A stretch of DNA of 43,896 nt from Paraplanobispora siamensis (GTDB lineage Bacteria > Actinomycetota > Actinomycetes > Streptosporangiales > Streptosporangiaceae): positions 1-43,896 of the forward strand of contig NZ_BOOJ01000035.1 in NCBI RefSeq assembly GCF_016863175.1, in the 5' to 3' direction. A model generated the notes under the pieces. That model ran no database searches. It was not told where the DNA came from and saw only the letters and a program-made list of their open reading frames with translations. The translations under genes and the position numbers were made by a program. Positions 9,600 to 17,303 of this stretch are shown here, piece by piece; position 1 is the stretch's first letter; each line of letters opens with the position of its first letter.

Positions 9600-10140
9600 T
9601 GTCATCAGGTCGGTTACCGGCCCATATGCCGCTTCGAAGGCTTGTGATCACTGTGTGACGCAGGTGGTCCGGGTGCCCGGGGCGCGGCGGTGGGCCGCGG
9701 GAGATGTTTGGACGCGCCGGCGGTGAGAAGGAGGAGAGGTTCGGATGTGCCGGCGGTTCGGCGTCCGGTCCAGTGCCGATTCATGGGGCCGCGGTGAAAG
9801 CGCCTGGGAAACGATCCCGGATAACCGGTCCCGGATGATCTGTGCGAATCGACGGAGAAAGCCGGTGGAATCGATTTCCTGCCGGCGGACCTCGGATTCG
9901 CTGAATTCGGGCTGAGCCGGTCCGGTCCTTTCTCCGGGGTGAGCGGGCTTCCCTCTGGGGCGGATGGGCCTCTCATCTTCGGGGGTACGGCGGCCGTGGT
10001 GACCGGCCGGAAGCGCTCTGCCGGAGAGCCTGATTGCCATTCGTCCCTCTCGCGGAGATCTCACGGAGGCGGGACGAATGGCGAATGTCAATGACTGTGC
10101 GAGCGGAAAGCCGTCCGCGGGATAAACGCTGGGATATGCG
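9600..10140. other. Gene-poor stretch between cebE and RTX-like gene
   Basis: No frame here gives a convincing protein: the longest minus-strand frame (9648-10223) is rich in Arg, Pro, Ser and His with no domain and no ribosome site. The stretch holds a 12-bp inverted repeat at 10036-10082, described separately, and otherwise nothing I can identify. Confidence 0.6.
10036..10082. repeat. 12-bp perfect inverted repeat
   Basis: GCCATTCGTCCC (10036-10047) and GGGACGAATGGC (10071-10082) are exact reverse complements around a 23-base loop that itself contains the palindrome GAGATCTC. It is far from any gene start and has no U-run, so its function is open. Confidence 0.7.
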
Positions 10141-10172
10141 GCCGGAGAGGACCTTGGACAGCGCTCTCCGGC
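10141..10172 (-). terminator. Hairpin downstream of RTX-like gene
   Basis: GCCGGAGAG (10141-10149) pairs with CTCTCCGGC (10164-10172) around a 14-base loop, about 60 bases past the stop of the RTX-like gene. There is no U-run; the terminator role is likely but not certain. Confidence 0.5.
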
Positions 10173-10233
10173 GGAAGTCGTGATGTTCTCCGGTGGCAGG
10201 TGCGGCTCCCCTGGGAAGCGCACCCGCTGTCGA

Positions 10234-11043
10234 TCACCGGTTGACGGTCTCGCAGCCGGTCGGCTGGTCGACCGCGTCGGCGTCCGCGATGTCGCCGGTG
10301 CCGCCGCCGCAGTTCACCGCGGAGTCGATGCCTCCGTCGTCGGCCACGATGCGGTCGTTGCCGCCGTTGGCCGTCAGGCTGTCCCTGCCGCCGAGACCGT
10401 TGATGATCTCCGGCGCGTTGTCGCCCTCGATGGTGTCGCCGAACTGGCTGCCCACGACGACCTCGATGTCGCCGAGCACCTTGTCGCGGTCGATGTTCCC
10501 GCCGGCGTTGCGCCCGTCGTTGTTGACGGCGTCCTTCCTGATGAAGACGCTGACGTTCGCCTGGGCGTAGCTGACCATGTCGCTGGAGCCCGCGCCGCCC
10601 TGGTAGGTGAGGGCGGTGCCGCCGCCGGTCGACAGGCCGGCGTTGAAGACGTCGGAGCCGTCGCCGCCGACGACCGCGCCGGTGAGCGGGACGCGGGCGG
10701 TGAAGGTGTCGTTGCCGCCGCCCAGGTTCGCCGACAGGCCGGTGACACCGGTGCCGCAGTCGACCACCTTGGAGTTGACCTGGTTACAGCCCTTGCCGGG
10801 GGTGGCCTTCAGGGTTCCGGTGGTGTTGGTCACGCGGAAGACCGAGCCCGCCTTGACCACCTCCACGGTGTCGTTCACCGCGGTGCTGCCGGGCTGGATC
10901 GTGATGGCGCCGGACACGCGCTCGACGATGAGGTCGCCGGGGGCGGCGGCCTGGCCGGTGCCGGGGACCGAGGCCAGGGCGGCGACGAGGCCGCCGAGCA
11001 TGGTCAGGCGCAGCGCGCCTCGCTTGAGGCTGAGGGTGTTCAT
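10234..11043 (-). CDS. Secreted RTX-like calcium-binding repeat protein
   Basis: A 269-residue exported protein. GAAGGAAG precedes the ATG at 11043. A signal peptide is clear (KRGALRLTMLGGLVAALASV, cleavage likely after about residue 33, GQAAA). The mature part contains degenerate glycine/aspartate nonapeptides of the haemolysin-type calcium-binding (RTX) kind: LGGGNDTF, VGGDGSDVF, NGLGGRDSL, ANGGNDRIV, which in this family bind Ca2+ and fold as a beta-roll outside the cell. Four cysteines (two in the N-terminal half, two near the C-terminus) may form disulphides. No enzymatic domain is visible, so it may be a structural or adhesive surface protein. It lies next to a secreted CHAP hydrolase but with its own control region. 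Confidence 0.75.
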   Translation of the reverse strand: MNTLSLKRGALRLTMLGGLVAALASVPGTGQAAAPGDLIVERVSGAITIQPGSTAVNDTVEVVKAGSVFRVTNTTGTLKATPGKGCNQVNSKVVDCGTGVTGLSANLGGGNDTFTARVPLTGAVVGGDGSDVFNAGLSTGGGTALTYQGGAGSSDMVSYAQANVSVFIRKDAVNNDGRNAGGNIDRDKVLGDIEVVVGSQFGDTIEGDNAPEIINGLGGRDSLTANGGNDRIVADDGGIDSAVNCGGGTGDIADADAVDQPTGCETVNR

Positions 11044-11242
11044 GTTCGCTTCCTTCTATGAGATGGAGTCGGGAGCGGGCTGAATCGAGCCCTGCTCACC
11101 TTTCGCCCTCATGATCTGAAGGAAGGCCGCTCCGCATCTGCGCAAAACTGCACATTTCACGGGCTTTTCGATAGGTAAAGATCCTCACTGTGATCTTGGC
11201 CATGCCGTCCGGAGCGGTTCGTGCCGCGCACGTGAGCCGGAC

Positions 11243-11309
11243 GGGGGCGCGTGACGGGGCCGGGTGGGGGCGCGTGACGGGGCCGGGTGGGGGCGCGTGA
11301 CGGGGCCGG
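11243..11309. repeat. 23-bp tandem repeat, 3 copies
   Basis: The unit beginning gggggcgcgtgacggggccg is repeated at 11243, 11266 and 11289; the last copy loses its final base match. It lies just beyond the CHAP gene terminator and is non-coding. Confidence 0.85.
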
Positions 11310-11320
11310 AAAAGCGTGAA

Positions 11321-11348
11321 GGGGTACGGCTCGCGTAAGCCGTACCCC
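11321..11348 (-). terminator. Terminator of the CHAP gene
   Basis: GGGGTACGGCT (11321-11331) pairs perfectly with AGCCGTACCCC (11338-11348) around a six-base loop. On the minus strand it lies 21 bases after the CHAP stop and is followed by TTCACGCTTTT, a modest U-run. Confidence 0.8.
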
Positions 11349-11369
11349 CCGGATGTGACGGGCGGGAGA

Positions 11370-12110
11370 TCAGCCCAGGTAGACCGGGTAGCCGTAGCCG
11401 ACGACCTGCGACTTGGGGCGGATGCGCTGCTCGACCTCGCCGTTGCCGGTGTTGCCCTCGACCGTGATGATCGTGCCGTCGCCGTTGTCGTGCTCGACGA
11501 AGCCGACGTGGTCGATCCCGTAGACGCTGTCGCCGCCGTTCCAGTCGAAGAAGACGACCGCGCCCGGCTCGGCCTTGGTGCCCCAGCGCTTGTTGTTCTT
11601 GAACCACTCGGCGTGGGTGACGGTGTAGGCGTCCCAGCCGACGACCGGCCGGATGCCGGCCTGCTCGCCGACCCAGGAGACGAACATGTCACACCAGGGG
11701 GCGTTGGCGTAGCCCCGGACGTTGCCGCCGTCACGCGCGATGGTCTCCTTCACCCGGGGGGAGCTCATGTACCAGGAGTGGAACTTGGTCCCTCCCCCGG
11801 AGGAGTTCTCCTTCACGCCGATCTGCTCCTTGGCGATGGCCAGCAGCTGCCGGGCCGAGACCTTGGGCAGTCCTTCGGCGATGCTCAGCAGGGGGCTGCC
11901 CGACGTCTTGGCGGGCGCGGAGTTCGCGGCGGAGACCCAGGAGAGCTGGGGAACCTCGGCGGCGGGGGCGTTCAGCGGGTTCTGGGCGCCGGTGCCGGCC
12001 AGGGCCGGGGGCGTCATGACGGCGCTGCCGGTGACGGCGAGCGACACACCGATGGCGACGCGGGCCATATGGCGCTTCTTGGCAGGGGAAATGCGGCGAT
12101 GCTTGCCCAT
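11370..12110 (-). CDS. Secreted CHAP-domain peptidoglycan hydrolase
   Basis: A 246-residue exported protein. The signal peptide spans about residues 1-38 (basic KHRRISPAKKRHMAR, hydrophobic core, PPALA). A linker of about 50 residues leads to a CHAP domain with catalytic cysteine in APWCDMFVSWV (C140), histidine in IDHVGFVEHD (H201) and acidic residue in TVEGN (E218). CHAP enzymes are amidases or endopeptidases that cut peptidoglycan cross-bridges or stems outside the membrane. The ATG at 12110 has AAGGAG upstream at rather long spacing. The leader holds a ydaO-type c-di-AMP riboswitch, as known for actinomycete cell-wall hydrolase genes, so it should be switched off when c-di-AMP is high. 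Confidence 0.85.
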   Translation of the reverse strand: MGKHRRISPAKKRHMARVAIGVSLAVTGSAVMTPPALAGTGAQNPLNAPAAEVPQLSWVSAANSAPAKTSGSPLLSIAEGLPKVSARQLLAIAKEQIGVKENSSGGGTKFHSWYMSSPRVKETIARDGGNVRGYANAPWCDMFVSWVGEQAGIRPVVGWDAYTVTHAEWFKNNKRWGTKAEPGAVVFFDWNGGDSVYGIDHVGFVEHDNGDGTIITVEGNTGNGEVEQRIRPKSQVVGYGYPVYLG

Positions 12111-12140
12111 AGAGGGGTTCGACTCCTTGATCGGCTTCCA

Positions 12141-12290
12141 TTTCGCCTACCGGGTTAGCTGACGGGTTCGGGCTGGGAAGTGCCCTACAACGGCGAGCGC
12201 GTTGATTCACCCCGGAAAACCTGGGTTCCCGGCTCCGCGTGATGCGGATTCGGCGTCCGTGTACCTCCCATCGGCAGGAGTTCCGACCTG
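12141..12290 (-). promoter_or_regulatory. c-di-AMP (ydaO/yuaA-type) riboswitch
   Basis: Read on the minus strand, the leader contains the conserved ydaO-type blocks in order: GGGAGGTACAC...GACGCCGAATCCG, then CGGAGCCGGGAACCC, GGGGTGAATC, GTAGGGC, and CCGAACCCGTCAGCTAACC followed by GTAGGC. These match the class that binds c-di-AMP and turns genes off, which in actinomycetes controls Rpf and other cell-wall hydrolases. The element ends about 31 bases before the CHAP start codon with no classical terminator between, so control may act on translation or by an unseen structure. Boundaries are approximate. Confidence 0.88.
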
Positions 12291-12390
12291 GTGAGTCACG
12301 GTGCGGCAAGGGTCGGGTAAACGACGGCCCGGAAATTCCCCGCAGTGTTTCCGTACGGCACGCAAAGGCGAAGGAGACGGTAAAAGCCGG

Positions 12391-12414
12391 GCCCGGCCGG
12401 AGAACCGGCCGGGC
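12391..12414 (-). terminator. Terminator of the SDR-TetR-AKR operon
   Basis: GCCCGGCCGG (12391-12400) pairs perfectly with CCGGCCGGGC (12405-12414) around a four-base loop. On the minus strand it is followed by CCGGCTTTTA, giving a short U-run. It is about 80 bases beyond the AKR stop. Confidence 0.8.
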
Positions 12415-12437
12415 CGCGGAGAAGGAGCCGGACGGGC

Positions 12438-12521
12438 GTCAGCCCGCCTGGTCGAACGTGGCGGGGTCAGCCCGTCCGGTTGAACGTGGCGGGGTCAGCC
12501 TGCCCGGTTGAACGTGGCCGG
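12438..12521. repeat. 28-bp tandem repeat of the AKR gene 3' end, 3 copies
   Basis: Copies at 12438-12465, 12466-12493 and 12494-12521. The last is the genuine 3' end of the AKR gene, encoding PATFNRAG and the stop. The other two lie beyond that stop and each still reads PATFNRTG-stop or PATFDQAG-stop in its own frame, since 28 is not a multiple of three. Confidence 0.85.
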
Positions 12522-13331
12522 GTCGGGGCCCAGCCGGGTGCCGGTGTCCAGGGCGGCGATCGCGGCCATGTCCCCGGCGTCCAGCTCGAAGCCGAAGACG
12601 TCGAAGTTCTCGGCGATCCTGGACGGCGTCACCGACTTGGGGATCACCACGTTGCCCAGCTGCAGGTGCCAGCGCAGCACCACCTGGGCCGGGGTCCTGG
12701 CGTGCTCGGCGGCCAGCTCGGCCAGGACCGGCTCGTCCAGCAGCCCGCGTCCCTGACCGAGCGGGCTCCAGGCCTCGGTGAGGATGCCGTGCTCGGCGTG
12801 GAAGGCCCGCAGCTCGGCCTGGGGGAGCATCGGGTGCAGCTCGATCTGGTTGATCGCCGGGACGACCTCACCCTCCTCGAGCACGTGCTCCAGCTGCTCG
12901 ACGGGGAAGTTGGAGACCCCGATGGCCCGGACCCTGCCGTCGGCGTAGACCTTCTCCAGGGCCCGCCAGGTCTCCACATACTTGCCGTGGGCGGGGAGCG
13001 GCCAGTGGATCAGGTAGAGGTCGAGATAGTCCAGGCCGAGCCGGTCCATGCTCGCGTCGAAGGCGCGCAGGGCGCTGTCGTAGCCGTGGTCGTCGTTCCA
13101 GAGCTTGGTGGTGATGAACAGCTCCTCGCGTGGCACGCCCGAGGCGCGTACGGCGCGGCCCACACCCTCTTCGTTGCGGTAGAGCTTGGCGGTGTCGATG
13201 CTGCGGTAGCCCGCCTCGATCGCGGTGGCGACCGCCACGGCCGCTTCGGCGTCGGGCACCTGCCAGACGCCGAAACCGAGCTGTGGCATCCGCACGCCGT
13301 TGTTGAGAGTGACGAATTCCATGGTCGTCAT
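12495..13331 (-). CDS. Aldo/keto reductase
   Basis: A 278-residue AKR of the 2,5-diketo-gluconate reductase/prostaglandin-F-synthase-like group, an NADPH-dependent cytoplasmic carbonyl reductase with a TIM-barrel fold. The catalytic tetrad is complete: D46 and Y51 (SIDTAKLYRNE), K76 (TTKLW), H109 (LIHWP). The cofactor region near VVIPKSVTPSRIAEN is intact. The ATG at 13331 is used; an ATG three codons later is possible and the ribosome site is weak (gagag). It follows the TetR gene by 16 bases and ends the SDR-tetR-AKR operon, so it should be co-induced with the SDR under the TetR regulator. The natural substrate is unknown. Confidence 0.9.
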   Translation of the reverse strand: MTTMEFVTLNNGVRMPQLGFGVWQVPDAEAAVAVATAIEAGYRSIDTAKLYRNEEGVGRAVRASGVPREELFITTKLWNDDHGYDSALRAFDASMDRLGLDYLDLYLIHWPLPAHGKYVETWRALEKVYADGRVRAIGVSNFPVEQLEHVLEEGEVVPAINQIELHPMLPQAELRAFHAEHGILTEAWSPLGQGRGLLDEPVLAELAAEHARTPAQVVLRWHLQLGNVVIPKSVTPSRIAENFDVFGFELDAGDMAAIAALDTGTRLGPDPATFNRAG

Positions 13332-13347
13332 ACTCTCGTACCGGTCG

Positions 13348-13926
13348 TCACACTCCCGCGCCGGTCCAGGAGCGGATCAGCGGCAGCAGCGTCCCGTCGA
13401 CCGCCTCCTCGGCGAACTCCCGGTCCAGCGGCTCGCCGGTGACCAGCAGCCGGTGCCAGACCAGCGCCTCGACGACCGTCCTGAGCCGTGCCGGATCGAT
13501 CCGCCCGACCGGCTCGCCCCGCTCGCGGGCCCGTTCGATCAGCGGGGCGGTGCCGGTGACGTCGGGACGGCGCAGGTTGCCGCGCAGGGCCGCGGCCAGG
13601 GAGGCGTTGGTGAGCAGAGAGGGAAGGAGGCCGAAGATCATGTCGTGCCTGCGCCGCAGGACCTCGCAGAATCCGGTCACGGCTCCGACGAGGTCCTCGC
13701 GCATCGAGCCGGTGTCCGGCGGCGGCGGGACGTCGATCTTTATGTGGTTGCAGATCAGGTCCGCCACCAGGGCCTCCTTGCCCGGCCACCGGCGGTAGAT
13801 CGTGGCCTTGCTGGCGCTGGCGCGTCTGGCGATCTGGTCGATCGACATCCGGTCGAACCCGACCTCCGAGAGCAGTTCCTGTGTCGCGTCGAGGATGGCG
13901 CGCTCACGGGACGGGTCGAGACGCAA
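13348..13926 (-). CDS. TetR-family repressor
   Basis: A 192-residue TetR regulator. The N-terminal domain has the standard HTH (MSIDQIARRASASKATIYRRWPGKEALVADL, residues about 27-57), followed by an all-helical ligand-binding domain. The start is a TTG at 13926 with GGAGG four bases upstream. It sits between the SDR gene (15-base gap) and the AKR gene (16-base gap) on one strand. It probably represses its own operon through the 23-bp palindrome at 14842-14864 and is released by a substrate of the SDR/AKR pair, perhaps a reactive carbonyl or xenobiotic. The ligand is unknown. Confidence 0.88.
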   Translation of the reverse strand: MRLDPSRERAILDATQELLSEVGFDRMSIDQIARRASASKATIYRRWPGKEALVADLICNHIKIDVPPPPDTGSMREDLVGAVTGFCEVLRRRHDMIFGLLPSLLTNASLAAALRGNLRRPDVTGTAPLIERARERGEPVGRIDPARLRTVVEALVWHRLLVTGEPLDREFAEEAVDGTLLPLIRSWTGAGV

Positions 13927-13941
13927 CGTGCCTCCGATGTG

Positions 13942-14814
13942 CTACTGGTGCCGGTCGAGCATCTCGAATCGTACGCCGGTGAGCTTCTCCGACTCCTCCC
14001 ACAGGCGCCGCGTCACCTCCTCGTCCAGCGCGTGCGGCCTCGGCTGGAGCTCCTTCGGCCCGGGGCCGATGAACTCGCCGCCGTGGACGGCCGGGGAGGT
14101 GGCCGCGTACAGGGTGGGGACCGCGCCCTTGTCCGGCGTCTGGATCAGCAGCCGGCCGAGCGCCGCGATCGGCCTGGTGAGCGGGCCGAACTTCACGATG
14201 CCGGTCATCGTCGTGCCCGGATGCACGGCCACGCTGATCAGCCGGTCCTGAGCCCGGCGCTGGAGCTCGCGGGCGAACATCAGGTTGGCCAGCTTGGAGC
14301 GGCCGTAGGAGGAGAACCTGCGGTAACCGCGCTCCAGGGCCAGATCGTCGAAGTCGATCCTGCCCGCGGCGTGCGCGTCGCTGGAGACGGTGACGACGCG
14401 GGCGCCGGGCCTGGTCAGCAGGTGCGGCAGCAGGAGCCCGGTCAGCGCGAAGTGCCCCAGGTGGTTGGTGCCGAACTGCATCTCGAAGCCGTCGACGGTG
14501 GTCTGCCGGGGGATCAGCCCGATGCCGGCGTTGTTGATCAGCAGGTCGACCGGTTCGTCCACCTCCGCGGCGAAGGCGCGCACCGACGACAGGTCGGCCA
14601 GGTCCAGCCGCCTGAGCTCGATCCGGGCCTCGGGAACCCGCGCCGTGATCTCTGCGGCCGCGGCGCGGCCCTTCCCGAGGTCGCGGGCGGTCATGATCAC
14701 CCGGGCGCCGCGCGCGGCCAGGACCCGGACGGTCGGTATGCCGATGCCGCTGCTGGCGCCGGTCACCAGCGCGGTGGAGCCTGTCAGGTCGGGGATGTCG
14801 GCGGGGGTCCACAT
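13942..14814 (-). CDS. Short-chain dehydrogenase/reductase
   Basis: A 290-residue classical SDR of the retinol dehydrogenase/WW-oxidoreductase-like type. Seen: the Rossmann cofactor motif TGASSGIG (18-25), NNAG (94-97), the active-site serine (VTVSSD, about 144-145) and the YxxxK pair in SYGRSK (Y170, K174). An arginine at 44 (MTARD) suggests NADP preference. GAGGAG precedes the ATG at 14814. It is the first gene of the operon with tetR and an AKR; the near-perfect palindrome 28 bases upstream is the likely operator. It lies divergent to the glycosyltransferase gene at 15018. Substrate unknown. Confidence 0.88.
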   Translation of the reverse strand: MWTPADIPDLTGSTALVTGASSGIGIPTVRVLAARGARVIMTARDLGKGRAAAAEITARVPEARIELRRLDLADLSSVRAFAAEVDEPVDLLINNAGIGLIPRQTTVDGFEMQFGTNHLGHFALTGLLLPHLLTRPGARVVTVSSDAHAAGRIDFDDLALERGYRRFSSYGRSKLANLMFARELQRRAQDRLISVAVHPGTTMTGIVKFGPLTRPIAALGRLLIQTPDKGAVPTLYAATSPAVHGGEFIGPGPKELQPRPHALDEEVTRRLWEESEKLTGVRFEMLDRHQ

Positions 14815-14841
14815 GGCGTGCTCCTCGAATGGGCGGATGCA

Positions 14842-14864
14842 GTGTACGGAACCGTTTCGTACAC
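14842..14864. promoter_or_regulatory. TetR-type operator palindrome
   Basis: A 23-bp near-perfect palindrome: outer arms GTGTACG and CGTACAC match exactly, and the core GAACCGTTT has one mismatched pair besides the centre. The TACnnnACCGTnnnGTA-like pattern is common for TetR regulators. It overlaps the expected promoter of the SDR-tetR-AKR operon. Confidence 0.75.
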
Positions 14865-15017
14865 CACGCTACGGCGGCGCCCCCGGCCCTGCAAGCCTCC
14901 GCCCCCCGCAGGCCCTCTCGCCTGCCGCCGCCGTACCGGGTGGCGCATATGGGTGTAGGCGGTTGTTCACCTGCGGTTCCCGGGCGTGTAAGGCCGCCGG
15001 GCTACGGTGAGGCGATC

Positions 15018-16058
15018 GTGAACGGGTCATCGCCCGGCGTGGACGAATACGGTCGGGACCACGCGCGGAAGCAGGGTTCGGCCGTCGCCTGGGTGGAGTC
15101 CCCGCTGCAGATGCTCTGCGCCGTGGAGGCCCACCACGCCGGGCTGCTGGGCGACCGTACCCGGCTGGTGCCGCGGGCGAAGCTGCGCCCGCTCACCGTC
15201 ACCGGCCGCGAGCTGTCCCGGCTCGCCCTGCCGGACGGGCTGGAGCTGGCCGGGCCGGAACCCGGCATGCCCCGGCCGCCCCACCGCCGGACCTGGGTGG
15301 TCGGCGACGCCTTCTCCGGGAAGGTGCAGGTGGGCTGGCTGACCGCCTTCCCCCGCCGCATCGTCGTGGTCGACGACGGGCTGGCCACCATCAGACTCCT
15401 GGAGCTGCTCTCCGGGCGGGTGGGCACGCCGCTGCTGCGGGCCCGGGCCTCCGCCGGTCCGCTCAGGACCGCGCTGGGAGCCGCCGCCGGGCTGCGGCTG
15501 CGCGCCGCCGCCAGATCCGGCAGGCTGTCGATCTTCACGGCGCTCCCGGTCCCCGCCGAGCTGGCGAAGGCCGTACAGCAGACCGGGGCCGAGCTGGTCA
15601 CCCACGACTTCTCCTGGCTGCGCTCCCAGCCGCTGCGCAGGCCCCGTCCCGAAGAGCGCACCGTCGTGCTGGGCACCTCGCTGGTCCGCAACGGGCTCAT
15701 CCACCGCGACCGCTATCTGACCTGGCTGGCCGGCCTGGGCGCGGCCGAGCCGGTCGCCTACTTCCCGCACCGCCGGGAGGACCCGGACGATCTCGCCCGG
15801 GTCAGGGAGCAGCCCGGGATCAACGTCTACGGCGGCGGCGCCCCCGCCGAGATGACCCTGCGCGGCCTGGCCGCGGAGCAGCGGGTGCTGAGCCTGCCCT
15901 CCACCGCGGTCACCTCGCTGCGGGTCCTGCTGGCGGCCCGCGGCGTCGCGGTGGAGACGGTGGAGGTCCCCGAGGAGTGGTGGACCCCCCGGGCGGCGCC
16001 GTCACTGCGCTCCCACCTTTCCATGTTCGCCCATCACGACACGGGAGTAACCCGTTGA
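15018..16058 (+). CDS. Putative sialyltransferase-like glycosyltransferase
   Basis: A 346-residue protein without signal or membrane segments. The start is the GTG at 15018 (ggtgagg upstream); the frame is open earlier, but that part is non-coding in character. It opens with WVESPLQMLCAVEA, similar to GT52/polysialyltransferase N-termini, and carries the three bacterial sialyltransferase motifs in order and spacing: D/E-D/E-G as VVVDDG (119-121), H-P-type as YFPHRRE (H251), and S/T as LPSTA (295-296). The family transfers nonulosonic acid from its CMP form to a growing glycan on the cytoplasmic side. It overlaps the next gene (TTGA) and lies in the same locus as the NeuA-HAD-NeuB fusion. Exact linkage and acceptor are unknown. 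Confidence 0.7.
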   Translation: MNGSSPGVDEYGRDHARKQGSAVAWVESPLQMLCAVEAHHAGLLGDRTRLVPRAKLRPLTVTGRELSRLALPDGLELAGPEPGMPRPPHRRTWVVGDAFSGKVQVGWLTAFPRRIVVVDDGLATIRLLELLSGRVGTPLLRARASAGPLRTALGAAAGLRLRAAARSGRLSIFTALPVPAELAKAVQQTGAELVTHDFSWLRSQPLRRPRPEERTVVLGTSLVRNGLIHRDRYLTWLAGLGAAEPVAYFPHRREDPDDLARVREQPGINVYGGGAPAEMTLRGLAAEQRVLSLPSTAVTSLRVLLAARGVAVETVEVPEEWWTPRAAPSLRSHLSMFAHHDTGVTR

Positions 16059-17290
16059 AAGTCCTGGCCGTGGCCGACTCGGATTCCTACCTGAAGTGGG
16101 CCGCCTGCCTGCTCGCGGACCTGCCCGCGGGTTGTACGGCGGAGCTGACGGTGATCCGCACCCCCATCACGCCGTCCCCGGCGCAGATCCACGCCGCCGT
16201 CGCCGGGACGCCGGGGTACGGGACCTCCGGGGGGACGGCCGACCCGGCGGTGCTGTCCGCGCGGGCGCTGCGCCGTACGGCCGAACGCCTGCGGCCCGAC
16301 GCGGTGCTGGTCGCGTGCACCGGGCCGGTGGTCGACATCCTGGTCGCCGAGGTGCTCGCGAACCTGTCGCCCCGGCCGGTGTTCGTGACCGGGCTGCCCG
16401 GGATCTCGGTCCCGGCGACCGAGAAGGCGTGGCTGTTCCGCAGCGGCTGCGACCTGTTCGTCCTGCACAGCGGGCGTGAGGTCGAGGAGTTCTCCGAGAT
16501 CGCCCGGCGGCTGGGCGGCGGCGGCCGGGTGGGCCTGGCCCGGCTGCCCTTCCTGCGCGGCCGCGCGTCCGGTGGAGACCTTGCGGGCGGCGTGGCCCCC
16601 GCCGGGCCGCGCGACCGCGTCGTGTTCGCCACCCAGGCCAAGGTGCCCCGGCGGCGCGAGGAACGTGAGCGCATCCTCACCGCCCTGGCCACTCTGGCCG
16701 AGCGCCGCCCGGACCTGGACGTGGTGGTCAAGCTCCGCGCGCTGGACGGCGAGCGCCAGACGCACAACGAGCGCTACCACTACCAGCGGCTCTGGCAGGA
16801 GCTCGGCGGCCGTGAGGACGCGCTCCGTTTCGCCGCCGGGCCGATGCACGAGCACCTGGACCGCGCGGCCGGGTTCGTCACGGTCAGCTCGACCGCGGCG
16901 CTGGAGGCGATCGCCCAGTCGGTGCCGCTGCTGGTGCTGTCCGACTTCGGGGTGAGCGCGGAGATGATCAACCTGGTGTTCGAGGGCAGCGGGCTCCTGG
17001 GCACCCTCGACGACCTGGCCATGGGGCACTTCCGTGCCCCGGAGGAGGCGTGGTGCCGGGCCAACTACTTCCACGGCAGCGCCGATGACGACTGGTCGAG
17101 CCGGCTGGTCACCCTGGTCGGCCAGGCCCGCTCGGGCCGCCTGGCGCCCGCGCGCTCGCTGCTCGACGGACCCCAGTACGCCGCGGCCCGCCGCCGCGCC
17201 CGCCTGCGCGTGGAGGTGCCGCCCACCGTGCTGCGGGCCGGTTACCGGGCCAAGCGCCGGATGCGCCGCTATCTGAAGGCCCTGGGCTGA
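16055..17290 (+). CDS. DUF6716-like putative glycosyltransferase
   Basis: A 411-residue protein starting at a TTG (16055) that overlaps the previous stop as TTGA, with GGGAG seven bases upstream; the two genes are translationally coupled. The N-terminus KVLAVADSDSYLKWAA and the glycine/proline segment TGLPGISVP resemble the actinobacterial DUF6716 proteins annotated as putative glycosyltransferases. A lysine in VVVKLRALDGE (K227) and the serine/threonine motif TVSSTAALEAI (278-280) occupy places like those of GT-B sialyltransferases. The basic C-terminus (YRAKRRMRRYLK) could touch the membrane. It is probably one of the transferases building a nonulosonic-acid polymer. The family name is from memory of sequence pattern. 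Confidence 0.65.
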   Translation: MKVLAVADSDSYLKWAACLLADLPAGCTAELTVIRTPITPSPAQIHAAVAGTPGYGTSGGTADPAVLSARALRRTAERLRPDAVLVACTGPVVDILVAEVLANLSPRPVFVTGLPGISVPATEKAWLFRSGCDLFVLHSGREVEEFSEIARRLGGGGRVGLARLPFLRGRASGGDLAGGVAPAGPRDRVVFATQAKVPRRREERERILTALATLAERRPDLDVVVKLRALDGERQTHNERYHYQRLWQELGGREDALRFAAGPMHEHLDRAAGFVTVSSTAALEAIAQSVPLLVLSDFGVSAEMINLVFEGSGLLGTLDDLAMGHFRAPEEAWCRANYFHGSADDDWSSRLVTLVGQARSGRLAPARSLLDGPQYAAARRRARLRVEVPPTVLRAGYRAKRRMRRYLKALG

Positions 17291-17303
17291 GCGGCTCCCT
17301 GGG

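Larger units (their letters stand above)
11044..11369. other. Intergenic region between CHAP and RTX-like genes
   Basis: This 326-base gap contains the CHAP gene terminator, three 23-bp tandem repeats and presumably the promoter of the RTX-like gene, for which I find no convincing -35/-10 pair. Confidence 0.6.
12111..12494. other. CHAP leader plus AKR 3' region
   Basis: This gap is accounted for by the c-di-AMP riboswitch leader of the CHAP gene (about 12141-12290), its presumed promoter further upstream, the AKR terminator at 12391-12414 and two extra copies of the AKR 3' end (12438-12493). The plus-strand frames here are ghosts. Confidence 0.7.

Noticed and set aside
10150-10170. Further CebR box (acagcgctctcc)
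   Set aside because: Only the central AGCGCT agrees; the sequence is better explained as part of the hairpin at 10141-10172.
9648-10223. Possible 191-residue minus-strand gene
   Set aside because: No ribosome site, Arg/Pro/Ser/His-rich composition and no recognisable motif; it also runs through hairpins. Left as non-coding.
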